A stretch of 64,000 nt of DNA from Malachius bipustulatus (Eukaryota > Arthropoda > Insecta > Coleoptera > Melyridae). Shown here piece by piece: positions 1 to 10,475 of the stretch. Positions within the stretch are counted from its first letter, which is position 1. Every line of letters starts with the position of its first letter. The translations under genes and the position numbers were made by a program. The notes beneath the pieces were generated by a model. The model ran no database searches. It was not told the origin of the DNA and worked only from the letters and a program-made list of their open reading frames with translations. The stretch covers positions 17,856,001-17,920,000 of the forward strand of contig OU342631.1 in NCBI GenBank assembly GCA_910589415.1, given 5' to 3'.

Positions 1-270
1 GTAGGCTTTGAAAATTTTTAACTGTTGACGATTCATGTAAGGCTACCAATAATTATTTATTAATATTCAATAATAAGAAATAATATGACTGAAATAAGAA
101 ATCTCGATTTTTCAGATTTTTCAGGATATTTCAGGAACGGTCACATATATCTTGTTTGTCTCGACGAATTCAAGATGGCCACAAAATACAGCGCATCTTT
201 TCTCAAATTTAACCGACACTGATCTCTTACCGTTTACTCGAGATCATACGAGATCTCAATGATGGGCAGT
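1..270. other. Left flank of the hAT block, no gene seen
   Basis: AT-rich sequence with no coding potential that I recognise. It is the target DNA into which the large hAT-type element at 279 inserted. The matching sequence resumes at 19166 and includes a CCCTGTATA motif typical of the TA-flanked repeats here, so the target may itself have been an old repeat. Confidence 0.5.
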
Positions 271-278
271 GAGTATAG
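271..278. repeat. Left 8-bp target site duplication of the hAT-type element
   Basis: GAGTATAG directly precedes the CAGTGGCGG terminus and matches the 8 bp following the right terminus. Confidence 0.75.
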
Positions 279-713
279 CAGTGGCGGCTCGTGATAATTT
301 CAACAGGGGAGGCTAGAGCTCGAAGCAAGGTAATGAAAAGTATAAGGTGTACAAACACAGACCTCCTTTCCGGGGGTTTGGGGAGAAGTCCTACCTCGGA
401 AAATTTTCAGAAAAAAAAAAAATGAATGAAGGTATAAAGGTCACAAAAATTGATTTTTGATTAGTTAAATGGGAGAAATTAAATTCTTATGACAGCATAA
501 CAGCAAGGTAGGATAATAGGTATGTACATATTTCTAAAAATTAGATAAAACGCAAATTGGTATGCGTGTTTAATAAATATATTTTCATAAGTACAATAGA
601 AATATAACATAACTTCTATCAAAAAATTTTTAAATAAAGTGCACAATTCTCTTAAAAAAAAAACAACAAAGAAAAAACATTAATATTTAAAAAAAAAATT
701 TTTTAATAAATTC

Positions 714-1301
714 AAATTATCGGGGGTAATTACACGAGAGCTTATTTTTTATCCGGATAAAGATGCAGTTTTAACGAAAATTTGTTTTTTATTGGCAATT
801 TAACGAGTCAAATTGTCTGATAAAACGACGAGTCCGAAGGACGAGTCGTTTTATCTGACAATTTGACGAGTTGAATTACCAAAGAAAAAACAAATTTGAG
901 TTTAAAAGTGCATCTTTATCCGGATAAAAAATATAAGCTCGTGTGTAATTTAGGGAGATAATTTAACGAATAACAAAATTTATTTATTTATTGGAAAAAG
1001 TACAGTTATTAAATACACAATTGGAGTAAATGATTTTATTTTTTTCGCTGCTGCTTTCACAGACACTCATTATAGTATTTTCACTGCTTGTTATTGACGA
1101 AGAAGAAGATTTTTCTCTTAAAGCTGCTACTACCTTTGCATGGTGTTCGTTAATAATTAATATCACCTTGGTAACTACTTACTTGATTTTGCGTCTAAAA
1201 AGCTAGCTTACATTTTATCCAGATGCAAAGTTAGGGCTAACTTTATCCGATGTCAAAGTGACAAAAACACTATTCCTTATGTCATTTTTAATACATGAGT
1301 T
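714..1301. repeat. Palindromic repeat, tandem copy 1
   Basis: The first part (about 714-964) is a long inverted repeat. AAATTATCGGGGGTAATTAC and TTTATCCGGATAAAG on the left recur reverse-complemented on the right, where the arm ends near 964. A tight hairpin lies in the middle (about 800-870, centre GTCCGAAGGAC). The remainder (about 1150-1301) is shared with copy 2. No protein is recognisable. About 165 bp near 990-1155 are unique to this copy. Confidence 0.7.
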
Positions 1302-1681
1302 AAATTATCGGGGGTAATTACACGAGAGCTTATTTTTTATCCGGATAAAGATGCAGTTTTAACGAAAATTTGTTTTTTCTTTGGTAATTCAACTCGTCAA
1401 ATTGTCAGATAAAACAAATTTGAGTTTAAAAGTGCATCTTTATCCGGATAAAAAATATAAGCTCGTGTGTAATTTAGGGAGATAATTTAACGAATAACAA
1501 AATTTATTTAATAAATGACGTTTATTAATTTGTCAATTAATATCACCTTGGTAACTACTTACTTGATTTTGCGTCTAAAAAGCTAGCTTACATTTTATCC
1601 AGATGCAAAGTTAGGGCTAACTTTATCCGATGTCAAAGTGACAAAAACACTATTCCTTATGTCATTTTTAATACATGAGTT
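1302..1681. repeat. Palindromic repeat, tandem copy 2 (rearranged)
   Basis: This is a direct repeat of 714-1301, nearly identical over its outer parts but shorter. It lacks most of the central hairpin and the middle insert. Its remaining centre (about 1377-1412) matches the right hairpin arm of copy 1 in inverted orientation, so part of the palindrome has flipped. The copies abut at the sequence ATGAGTTAAATTATC. Confidence 0.7.
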
Positions 1682-1688
1682 AAATTAT

Positions 1689-2929
1689 CTCAGATAATTT
1701 TAACTACGCAATGTCTATCTCACTGTAAATTAAATTGTAAGGCTGGAAGATTCAAGGTGGGAGTTAAATAAATTTTAAAATGAAAGTGTTGAAAAAAGGC
1801 GACATCCAACGATATGTAATTCGTATTTCCATCTGTGCACGTGCATGAGGCAAGTCTCCACTGCCCTTTGCTTATTGTAATACTTATTTTAATTTAACGC
1901 CACATACAGAAGAGCAGGAGGCTTGCCTCAGCCTATTCAAAATTAAAATATTATTTATCGCCGATGCACTACCCCGACCCATGTCTTGCGCGCGCTGTTG
2001 TAAGAGTGTAGACGTTTTACGAGTTTTCACGTCAAATAACATTAGTTCTTGCAATAACGGACAGACTAGAGGAGGACCGCCTCTTGCGATGCCAAAGGCA
2101 CAGGCAGCGCAGCATCCACTCCAGTTCCACTAGCACGGCGGAAACTCTTGCGTATTAGTGTATTTTTTAACAAAAAAATACACTATTGAGGACGACAACA
2201 CTTTTCGAAAATCACCCAAACTCATCAAATGTCCACCGATCATGACCCCCAGATCACGAAAAAGTGGTTTTCCAAAATTCACCTGCCCACGATATATATA
2301 TATATATATATTTACGGTACAATTCAGGCTCCGGCCATGTAATTTTTGCGGTTTACTGGGACTCCGGCGTCACCCGGCGTCCGATATACGGATCCCCAGT
2401 GACATCTTCAATTTAAAACTACCAAATGGTTCCTCAGGTGATGTGTAACTAGTTTTCATCGAAAAATCGAGGAGCCTGACTAAATCCATTATCTGATTGC
2501 CGTATAAGTTGTAGTTCATCGTGTATTTAGATAGAGGCGCTGCATACGATTGAGTGTATATACAAGTGGGAACCCAGGACGGTTTACTCGGCACTTGTAT
2601 AAAATGTTTTAAGTAGAAAGGGTTACCTGGCACCGCGTTTATAAATGATACTTGGAGGATCACTGGGCGCTGTTTATAAAAATGATACTTTCAGGTTTAC
2701 TCGAAGTAAAGCAGTTCATTCATGCAAACACGACTATTAGCTCCTAAAACAAATAAAAAAAAATACCCACGGTCTACCCATATAATGCTCTTCAATTATA
2801 GGAAAACACCGATGAGGTAATAGGGTTGATATGAAAATTAATCTCTTTTATATTCAGTTTTAGATTTAAATCCACATAATTATGTAACATACAATAATTA
2901 TGTTCCTACCTAATTTTTAAAGGGCCATG
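1689..2929. other. hAT-internal sequence without genes
   Basis: Positions 1897-1940 repeat the GGAGGC/GCCTC motif of the hAT subterminal regions. A GC-richer stretch at 1975-2150 may be old hAT sequence. At 2155-2200 a small hairpin followed by ACACTATTGAGGACGAC is shared with the element at 49948-51156. A run of AT dinucleotides sits at 2292-2312. No protein is recognised. Confidence 0.45.
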
Positions 2930-3338
2930 TTAATAATTCAGATCAGAATGGCCAGTCGCACGTCACTACAATTTTTACATTATTACATTTCATTTTCCTT
3001 ATAGTTTCATAATTTGTGGTTGGTTCTTTTCTTTTGTGGAAAAGTACTTTAGGATCTAAGTAAAACTTGCACAGAAGAATGATTTCTTTGTTTCACGCGT
3101 CCTCATAAGGCGACTGTCACTCTATTGGGCTATTCGAGTAGGGTAAGGAATAATTTTAAAAAATCGTCCAATAATAATTAATGGGCCATCTAAATGGTAA
3201 TTACAGTTATGGCGAAGCAAATATCTCCCTATTACTGATGATTTCCCTAGTACTATGATCTTCCACACTATCTCCTAGTAGTTACCTATGATGTACATAG
3301 AATGCCTGAGTGCGACTGGCCACTGATCTGAATAATGA
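2930..3338. mobile_element. MITE with inverted ends, about 410 bp
   Basis: The left end contains ATTCAGATCAG followed by GGCCAGTCGCAC, and the right end contains the reverse complement (GTGCGACTGGCC then CTGATCTGAAT). The repeat arms are about 30 bp with small indels. No open frame and no clear target duplication are visible, so the superfamily is not assigned and the ends are approximate. Confidence 0.6.
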
Positions 3339-3362
3339 CCAAAAAATGTATTTTCGAATATA

Positions 3363-4755
3363 CAAGGTGTTTCTAAAAAAAGTACCGCAAGTTGGAGGGC
3401 GTGTAGATGAAGCTTAGATATTAAGAAAATTCAAATACTTTTTTTTCCGAAAATGTTTTTCAACCGAGATACAGGGTGTCGAAAAAATTAATTATTTCAA
3501 GTTTTTGACGATATCTTAGGAACTGTTTGAGATACAGAACCCAGCTTTTGTACACATCTTGTCATTAATATTATCTACGTAAAGAGGGAAAATAAAAAAA
3601 AAAATATATGTGGCAGTGAAACAATTGTATAAAAAATATCAAAAACACTGTTAAAAGGGCTATTAGCCCTGATGTTATTAATAGTTATACAAGGTGTGCT
3701 TCATGTCCAAAAAGGCTCCCTTTTCGAGATGCATATCACAAAAGGAGGTCAACTATAGCGGGTAATTATAGTTTTACAAACATTAACGTACCGGGTGTTC
3801 CTGTTTTTGATGTCACGCGTTACTTTTTACTACGGAACTTTTTTGTCCCCACGCCACTGATTGATTCTGTATTTTTTATTCAAAGGCTAAAGTATTCCTA
3901 AACTTTTTGCTCTTTTATAAAAGAATCGTACTTGCGTCGTTTTCCCGTAATTAATTCTTTATTATGGATCTATACTACTGAAAATTATTTCTGAAAATTT
4001 CGTTGTTAATTTAAATAATAATTTCAACAACAACGTTCCACCACAGATTCCTCGTTGTGTCAAATTGTACCGATTTAACTGAAATTAATTATGCCTAAAA
4101 TGGCACTTTTTTCAAGATACAGCTCTTACAAAATAAATTTGGAAAATACACATTTTTCAAAATACCGAAGTAAATAAAACATAATTAAATGAGAAAATTT
4201 AGTTTCACCGCCTACTATGATTATTCTCAAGGTCAATAAATGTGAATAAAGTCATTTCTTTGAAATAAAAATTAATTTTTTTAATTAAAATGAGATTTTC
4301 ACAAATACGTTTTCGTGGTGTGTAAGTCCATCATTAAATTTAATTATGGTAAAACCATGCAAGATACAAAACTTTAATAACAGGGCAAAGTTTGGTAATA
4401 CTTACGCCTTTGGATAAAAAATATAGAATCAACCAGTGGCGTATGACTAAAAATTGTAGGGTAAAAAATGAGATGTGACATCAAAAAGAGGAACAGCCTG
4501 TATATCAATACTTGTAAAACTACTCCAGTCTATTGCTATTAACAATAGTAGTAGGCGGTGCAATTTTGAAATTTTTCAGTTAATTTATAATTTTGACTTC
4601 TTCTGGAAAACGTATATTTGGTTGACCCCATTATTTTAACGACTGTATCTTGAAAAAGGTGCATTTTTGGACATAGATAATTTTGGTAAATCGGCATATT
4701 TTTTACTCGGGAGTCTATGGTAGAACGTTGGTGGTACTTTTTTAGCGACACCCTG
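3363..4755. mobile_element. TA-flanked MITE carrying a nested element
   Basis: The left end CAAGGTGTTTCTAAAAAA follows TA at 3361-3362. The right end, read on the minus strand, is CAGGGTGTCGCTAAAAAA and is followed by TA at 4756-4757. Both continue into GTACC. The TA target and CAGGGTG-like ends fit Tc1/mariner-type non-autonomous elements. The element at 3791-4500 sits inside. No transposase is visible. Confidence 0.6.
3791..4500. mobile_element. Nested TA-flanked MITE, 710 bp
   Basis: The ends are CCGGGTGTTCCTGTTTTTGA on the left and, on the minus strand, CAGGCTGTTCCTCTTTTTGA on the right, with TA on both sides (3789-3790 and 4501-4502). The arms share GATGTCAC and CGCCACTG[AG]TTGATTCT further in, so the inverted repeats are more than 100 bp long with divergence. 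No coding sequence is seen. Confidence 0.65.
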
Positions 4756-5650
4756 TATAGCAGTGAGAAAATTCATTTTTTACTTATGAAATTAGGTATC
4801 TGGGCAATTTATATTTTTAAACAGTGAATTCTATTGAAGAGGGACCTTATAGAAAGTGACCCTATTAAAAATTACACCCCCATGTTAACTTATGTTGTCT
4901 TGCAGCTTCGAAGTCATTTTTGATTTTCAGTAATATGTAGTACCATGTCATTTACTTTACAATACGACTAATCGGAAAAAACCGGTTTGTGTTTAATTTA
5001 TACCGAGTAATTCAAAATGAGCGTTGCTCAGGTATTGCTGACTTCGTTGTTATTGGAGCTATGAAGTCCGTATCCTAAGTTCCATCAATTTTTTCGGGAC
5101 CGAAGCGGAGCGAAATAGAAGTGCTGGGTGGGTAAGAAGCAAAAACAGCTATTGCAATTAATTTTAAGGTCACAACTAAGGCCTCTTTGATACTACGGTC
5201 GAATTGCTATTTTTTCTTCACTTTCAGGGCCAGGAATATCTTCGAAATTAACAGTAGCACGATTATTATTTTGATATTTGAATTTATTTTGCATTTGCAT
5301 TCCAAAAAGCATGACATCAGTCCCTATATAGTCTGAATACGATATTAGAAAGCTATATCCGGTGCCAATCCTGCTCCTGTAGGCTTCGAGGCAGTTGGCC
5401 TTGTCGTCAAGTTATTACTTCCGAGACCCGGCGTATTTATTATGTGATTATCCCCGATTCTAGCCAGACCGCACTCGCAAATTCGATTTTTAGTGCCGTT
5501 TTTTTTTAGCTAATCATGCATTTGCAAAGCAAATGAATACCTTCCTGGTGTTACTATTGGTACGTCCTCCACCCCTATATAGGTGCCTTAGTGAAACTGT
5601 AGGATACCCGGATGGTTGATACCCTAATAGGATAATGACCAAAAAATTTA
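4756..5650. other. Intervening repeat-derived sequence
   Basis: No gene is seen. Around 5030-5075 a segment (TATTGCTGACTTCGTTG, AAGTCCG) is a diverged relative of the end of the element at 49948-51156. The rest is unassigned. Confidence 0.4.
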
Positions 5651-6065
5651 TTGGGGAGCCCTGCATATTATTACATTTTCATATTTTCTGATAAAAAGCG
5701 AATTAAAAAGAATCACACTGTGTGTGTTTAAAATAATGATTCTGAGTTATAAACAAGTGAAAATCGTCATTGTTCGATTTTCAAAACAATTCACACCAAA
5801 AACGGCTCAAGATTTTGGAAAATGTCTTACACGTTCCTATCTTAACTTTAGTGTGTAGGTAGTTGAAATTTTTATACAGGGTGATGACAAATCTGATAAA
5901 TTTCAATTTCATTCACACAATGGGATACCACATGAAAACTTAAACCAGGGACATGTAAGCCATTTTCCTATATCTTGAGCCATTTCCACTGTAACTTGCT
6001 TTGAAAATGTAAGAATGATGCTCTCCTAAGCTGCAAAACAACAAGTTAATATAGGGTGTAATTTT
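5651..6065. repeat. Old copy of the ATTATTACATTTT palindrome core
   Basis: This carries the same module order as the cores of the palindromes at 35288-36154 and 55119-55936: ATTATTACATTTTC, GAGTTATAAACAAGTG, AAATCGTCATT, then CTATCTTAACTTT, a TATACAGGGTGATGA site and the reversed half (GGGACATGTAAGCC, ATCTTGAGCC). It is more diverged and lacks their outer shells. Confidence 0.55.
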
Positions 6066-6613
6066 TAAATGCCATTCCTCATGGCCAGTCTTAATAAGAA
6101 ATTCTTTATGTATGTAGTTTAGAAGTTGCTAACGCTTACGTGTCATTTCATTAATTTAAGTTGAATCTGGCAATAATATGCTTTTTATCTAAATACTGGA
6201 GAACATAAACAGTCCAAGCAAATTATTGGTTATTACCTATCTGAATAATAATTATTGAAAGTCTCATTTTAAGCTTTCATTTTTTATTTTATTTTTTTCA
6301 ATCACACCTTACTTAGAATTAATTTTGTGTCTTAAAACTGCCACTCAAACTCAATACTTTTCCACTAAAAATTGAAATCGGGAGACTTCAATAAATACAT
6401 AGATGCTAACAAAAAATTTAGATTTGCATCTAAATGTCATCAATACTTAGGGAAGCATTAATGAAGTACGAAGTACCTTGTCAAATTTCAGGTTACCATT
6501 CCTTAGCCAATTTTATTTTTATATAAGAAGGTCCAATAAACAAAATGTCCGAAATAGCTTAATTTTGACAGTGCAGTGTGTTGACATTTATGAGAAAATT
6601 CCTCTTCATTCTC

Positions 6614-6908
6614 CCCTTTACGAAATTGTAACTTTCTGTCTTGATAAGACAACCGAAAACGAAAGTAAAACATCCTACAAATAATAATTATTTGTATGTT
6701 CCAGAAAGATTTACTGGAATTTTTATTTGTAGTTTTACATTTAATTTTCCTTCTAAATAAACGTTAATCAAACTGACATTTCTACTTTTCCGTCCAGGGC
6801 ACGAAAGTTTTTCATACCTAGCAACCACCTAGCAACCTATCACCTAGTATGTTTTACTTTCGCTTTCGGTTGCCTTATCAAGACAGAAAGTTACAATTTC
6901 GTAAAGGG
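6614..6908. repeat. Inverted repeat with 60-bp arms
   Basis: Positions 6614-6673 and 6849-6908 are near-perfect reverse complements (60 bp each, for example CTTTACGAAATTG and CAATTTCGTAAAG), separated by 175 bp that contain no gene. It may be a MITE or the ends of a deletion derivative. No target duplication is clear. Confidence 0.65.
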
Positions 6909-8009
6909 AAGAATGAAAATAACTATTTTTTGTAATAATAACTTTGATACCAACCAAGATATATCAGTAAAACCTGTTGGTAGACATTTTTTCTAAAATA
7001 CCCGTATACGACTGGAAAAAATTGATTTCTTACTATAATATCATTTTAGGTTTCAAACGAAGCACAACTTTTTATGAAGAATAACTTTTTTCACTAAAAT
7101 GGATAATAATAGCTATTTATGATATTAATATTAAAAGTGAAGTTTTATGTTGTGAGTGAAACGGTTTGTGAAATGAGCGAAGCGTAGCGGATCGAATTGA
7201 ACAATTTCACGAACAAAATAAAATCACTTTTAAGACGAATATCATACAATGTTTTTTGTAAAACTGCCCTATTTTGATAATAAAATAGATGAATTTAGAA
7301 TGACACTGAACTTCAAATTGCATTTTAAAAAATTCAGATAAGTACAAGTGTACTTATCATAGCAACCGTTGCCGACGCTATGGTTACTAACAAATGCGTA
7401 TATACAAATAAAAAAGACGCTATAATAATTATTATTAATTGCAATTTCTGAACAATTATTATTGTCTTGTGTTCTTGACTAGGTATTTATTTTTTATTAA
7501 TGTGTGTGCCAGTAATAAAAAGAATATGAAAAAATCTTATCACCTATAATTTTGTCTGATTTCATCATGAGAAAATGTGGTTTAAAAAGAGAATGTACAG
7601 AAAAAGCAGGTAGAAATATTTTTAACACTAGTGTTAAAAGTATTTTTAACACGCTTCCATGTAAACAATCACTTTTAACACTGTCAGCTGTCGTTAAAAG
7701 TGTGACTTTTAATGGTTGTTGCACAAAAAAAGTTTCCCATCTGACTCCTACTTACGTAGACGCACTGTATAATAGGGATTATGAATGTGGCAAAATTACA
7801 TTGAACAAAAAAAAGCATGTCTATTTTTTGGGCAAATAAAAGTGCAATTTAGGAAGATTTTGAAATAATTTCATGTTTAAGATTGAATCTATAAAGATGT
7901 AAAATGACAGATTCCAATAATTGTTTCCAATTTTTTTTACAGATTAGTTTATCCCACGTATTATTTTTTTTTAATCCTGACTAAATAACGTACTTCTCAC
8001 TTCCTTATA
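6909..8009. other. Stretch with small inverted repeats, no gene
   Basis: It holds a 123-bp imperfect palindrome at 7121-7243 (GATATT ends, AAAAGTGA arm, centre GCGAAGCGTAGCGG). A cluster of TTTTAACAC and its reverse complement lies at about 7618-7710. Overlapping frames on both strands across 7497-7839 arise from that symmetric cluster and match no known protein. Confidence 0.45.
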
Positions 8010-8948
8010 CAGGGTGTCCCGTATCGTTATGTTCAAATTTTGTGAGCATATATGTAGGATTTTTATTTAGGTTAATTAACACATTTAAATTCGTCTTCAA
8101 TATTAATTAAACCTTCGTCTTCTCGTCTTGAACACCTATCTCGTCTTCGTCTTTAATAATTCTTCTCTCGTCTTTACGTCTTACTAATAGTCTCTGTACA
8201 CTCGTCTTACTCTTAACTTTACACTAATCTGACTTACACTCTAAACTGTCATAATAATAATAATGTCAAATCAGGAGTCGCGTTCCGTTTTCATCCCACA
8301 TAATCTTATTCCTAAGCCTAAAAAACCCAAAAGTGGCAGGTCTATCTGCATTCGTTACGAAGTTAGAGGCCTAAGAAAATAATGTCTAGTAAATAGCAGA
8401 TTTAACTTTGAAAACCACATAAAACTTGTTTTATTGACCAAATCTTTAGTTTAACATGTGTTAAAAATGTCCTATTCCTTGCTGAATACAAACTTGTGCT
8501 CGGAGGCCTATTGCAGAAGTAACAGTTCTAATTTCTCGTCTTTTTTCGCGACCGATCTCTTGACCAGCATGCTGAATACGATCCAATAATAATTGCTTTT
8601 TGGAATTTACGAGGGAATTTAGTTACAAACGCCATTTCCGAAATGCTGGTGTCCCATTTATTTGAATCCAAATGCCATTTTGTATGAGCAGGAGAACCTC
8701 TTCTAATGTTTATTTTGGTGACATTTACTCATGTCGCCACCATAACAATAAATTATTAGTCTAAACCACAACACATGTGGTTGTGTGGTTTTCAAAGTTG
8801 AATCTTTGTTATTTACTAGTCATAATTTTCTTAGGCCTGTAACTTCGTAACGAGTAAATATAGACCTGCCACTTTTGGGTTTTTTGGGCTCAAAATTAAG
8901 CCTACTATATGCTCAAAAAATTTGAACATAACGATACGGGACACCCTG
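8010..8948. mobile_element. Mariner-type non-autonomous element, 939 bp
   Basis: The ends are CAGGGTGTCCCGTATCGTTA and its reverse complement, flanked by TA at 8008-8009 and 8949-8950. The terminal repeats are long: the right arm (about 8775-8948) aligns with the left end and then with 8320-8425, for example AAAAAACCCAAAAGTGGCAG. The left arm is interrupted between about 8060 and 8320 by a segment rich in TCGTCTT. No transposase frame is visible. The superfamily is inferred from the TA target and the ends. Confidence 0.75.
8060..8320. repeat. TCGTCTT-rich insertion in the left arm of the mariner-type element
   Basis: At least ten CGTCTT or near-CGTCTT words occur within about 8090-8212. The segment is absent from the matching right arm, so it is either an insertion here or a deletion there. 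A further CTCGTCTTTTTTCG lies in the element centre near 8537. Confidence 0.5.
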
Positions 8949-9434
8949 TATAAAAAAATAGAACAGTATTAGGTAATTATGTATGCACATTTGATTTATT
9001 AAGTTAGATATCTATTTCAGAAGTATAGATGTACCTAGAACAGAATTGAATAACAAACTGATTGGTCACACAGTATCAAGCAAAATAATCAAACCCAACG
9101 AGAAAGCATACAAAGGCAAATACCAGAATATCATTTAACTTGTCTGTAAAGACAGGTGTTACTTTATCGTTCATAATGTCGTAACAATAAGCAATAAAAC
9201 CCCCTTCACGGGGAGGGAGCGGAAGGGATGTAGCATTGACCTACAGGAATATGGATGCTCGGTTGACTGTTACACAGAACAAGGAACAGTATATAACGTA
9301 GCTGTATAAAATGGAGCTTAGGTAGACCTAGTATGAATCGGAGTTTGAGTTGTCCTACGTAGATAAATATATATATATATTTATATATATATATATTTAT
9401 ATTATTGTGGGAGTAATTGCCGGAATTGATTATC
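8949..9434. other. Spacer before the large palindrome
   Basis: No gene is recognised. It ends in an AT-dinucleotide tract (about 9366-9402). A similar AT tract follows the other end of the palindrome at 17612-17640. Confidence 0.5.
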
Positions 9435-9781
9435 CAAATATTTAGGTTCAGGGCATTCGGCATTAAAAAAAGGCATTTAATTACATGGTTTTATTGCAAT
9501 CTCCAACGTTTCGATCCCCATTTGTCAGGCAAAAATTGGATCATCATCAGGGTAGCAATCACCAGTGAGAAAAAGGTTCGCTTCACATGACACATTAAAC
9601 GATCTCCCTGATAAATGTGGATCTTATTATGTTATTGTCATCTTTGTAAAACAATTTTAAAAAACATGAAAATCACAATTACACAAATTGAAATCTAATA
9701 TTTCAATTTGTGTTAAAACGAAATATTAGATTTCAATTTGTGTAATTGTGATTTTCATGTTTTTTAAAATTGTTTTACAAA

Positions 9782-9786
9782 GATGA
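9782..9786. repeat. BEL target site duplication, left
   Basis: GATGA lies directly before the LTR terminus and is repeated at 17404-17408. Removing one copy restores the palindrome arm exactly, which confirms the boundary. Confidence 0.9.
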
Positions 9787-10302
9787 TGTACGGTTTAGGT
9801 ACACAAAGAACGAATAATGAACTGTATAAATTAATAGACACACATTAAATTAATCTTTTAATGCAAAACTAGTAATTTTACACAATGCTGTAGAACAACC
9901 AATCAATTTAAAGGTAATTTCTAATTATGTAGACGATTATAATATGATTAAACGATTTAGTAAGATGAATAATTTGAATTAAGTCGGAGTAGGTATGTAG
10001 GTATTTATTTAGTCTGACGAACGAACGATACGAAATAATACGAATATTAGAGACAGCAGGACTTCTGTCCTGGTCAACGAACGAAAAGCGAATCTTGCTT
10101 TTCACACCTGACGCAGGCAAGCAGGGGTTACATTTTTACTTTTTCCCTATTCCACGAAGACCACCTAAGAAGTGCATCTCCCGGATCAATATTTAACAGA
10201 AAATTCGACATTTCAGTTCTTCTTCATCCTAAACTGTGTCTACATTCACATAGACAGTGTCTACATGATTTAACTAATTTAAAAGCAGCTCAATCTGCAA
10301 CA
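9787..10302 (-). repeat. BEL 3' LTR (516 bp)
   Basis: It starts TGTACGG and ends GCAACA on the plus strand and is identical to 16888-17403 except T at 9876 versus C at 16977. A TTTATT at 10004-10009 is AATAAA on the element strand and is a candidate polyadenylation signal. A 70-codon frame inside both LTRs is not considered coding. Confidence 0.93.
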
Positions 10303-10317
10303 TATTCCCCCCCTTGG
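10303..10317 (-). promoter_or_regulatory. BEL polypurine tract
   Basis: On the element strand CCAAGGGGGGGAATA lies directly against the 3' LTR. The purine run, with seven G, is the expected plus-strand primer for reverse transcription. Confidence 0.8.
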
Positions 10318-10475
10318 AGTCTCTGACTTCAATAACACTAAATAAATTTTTTTTCTCATACGAAAATTTTCAACATATAATTGCGGTTCTCTCTCGAACG
10401 AAATAATAATATTTTTTCTTATTTTACAATCGTCGAACGAATAGACAAATAGTCTCGAAATTATTACTTGCATTG

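Noticed and set aside
820..870. Hammerhead-like GAGTCCGAAGGAC hairpin in the tandem palindrome
   Set aside because: It looks like hammerhead stem II, but neither CTGATGA nor GAAAC flanks it. It is simply the tip of a long perfect hairpin.
9908..10120. 70-codon frame, identical in both BEL LTRs (also 17009-17221)
   Set aside because: It lies wholly inside the LTRs and is duplicated only because the LTRs are. No known protein similarity.
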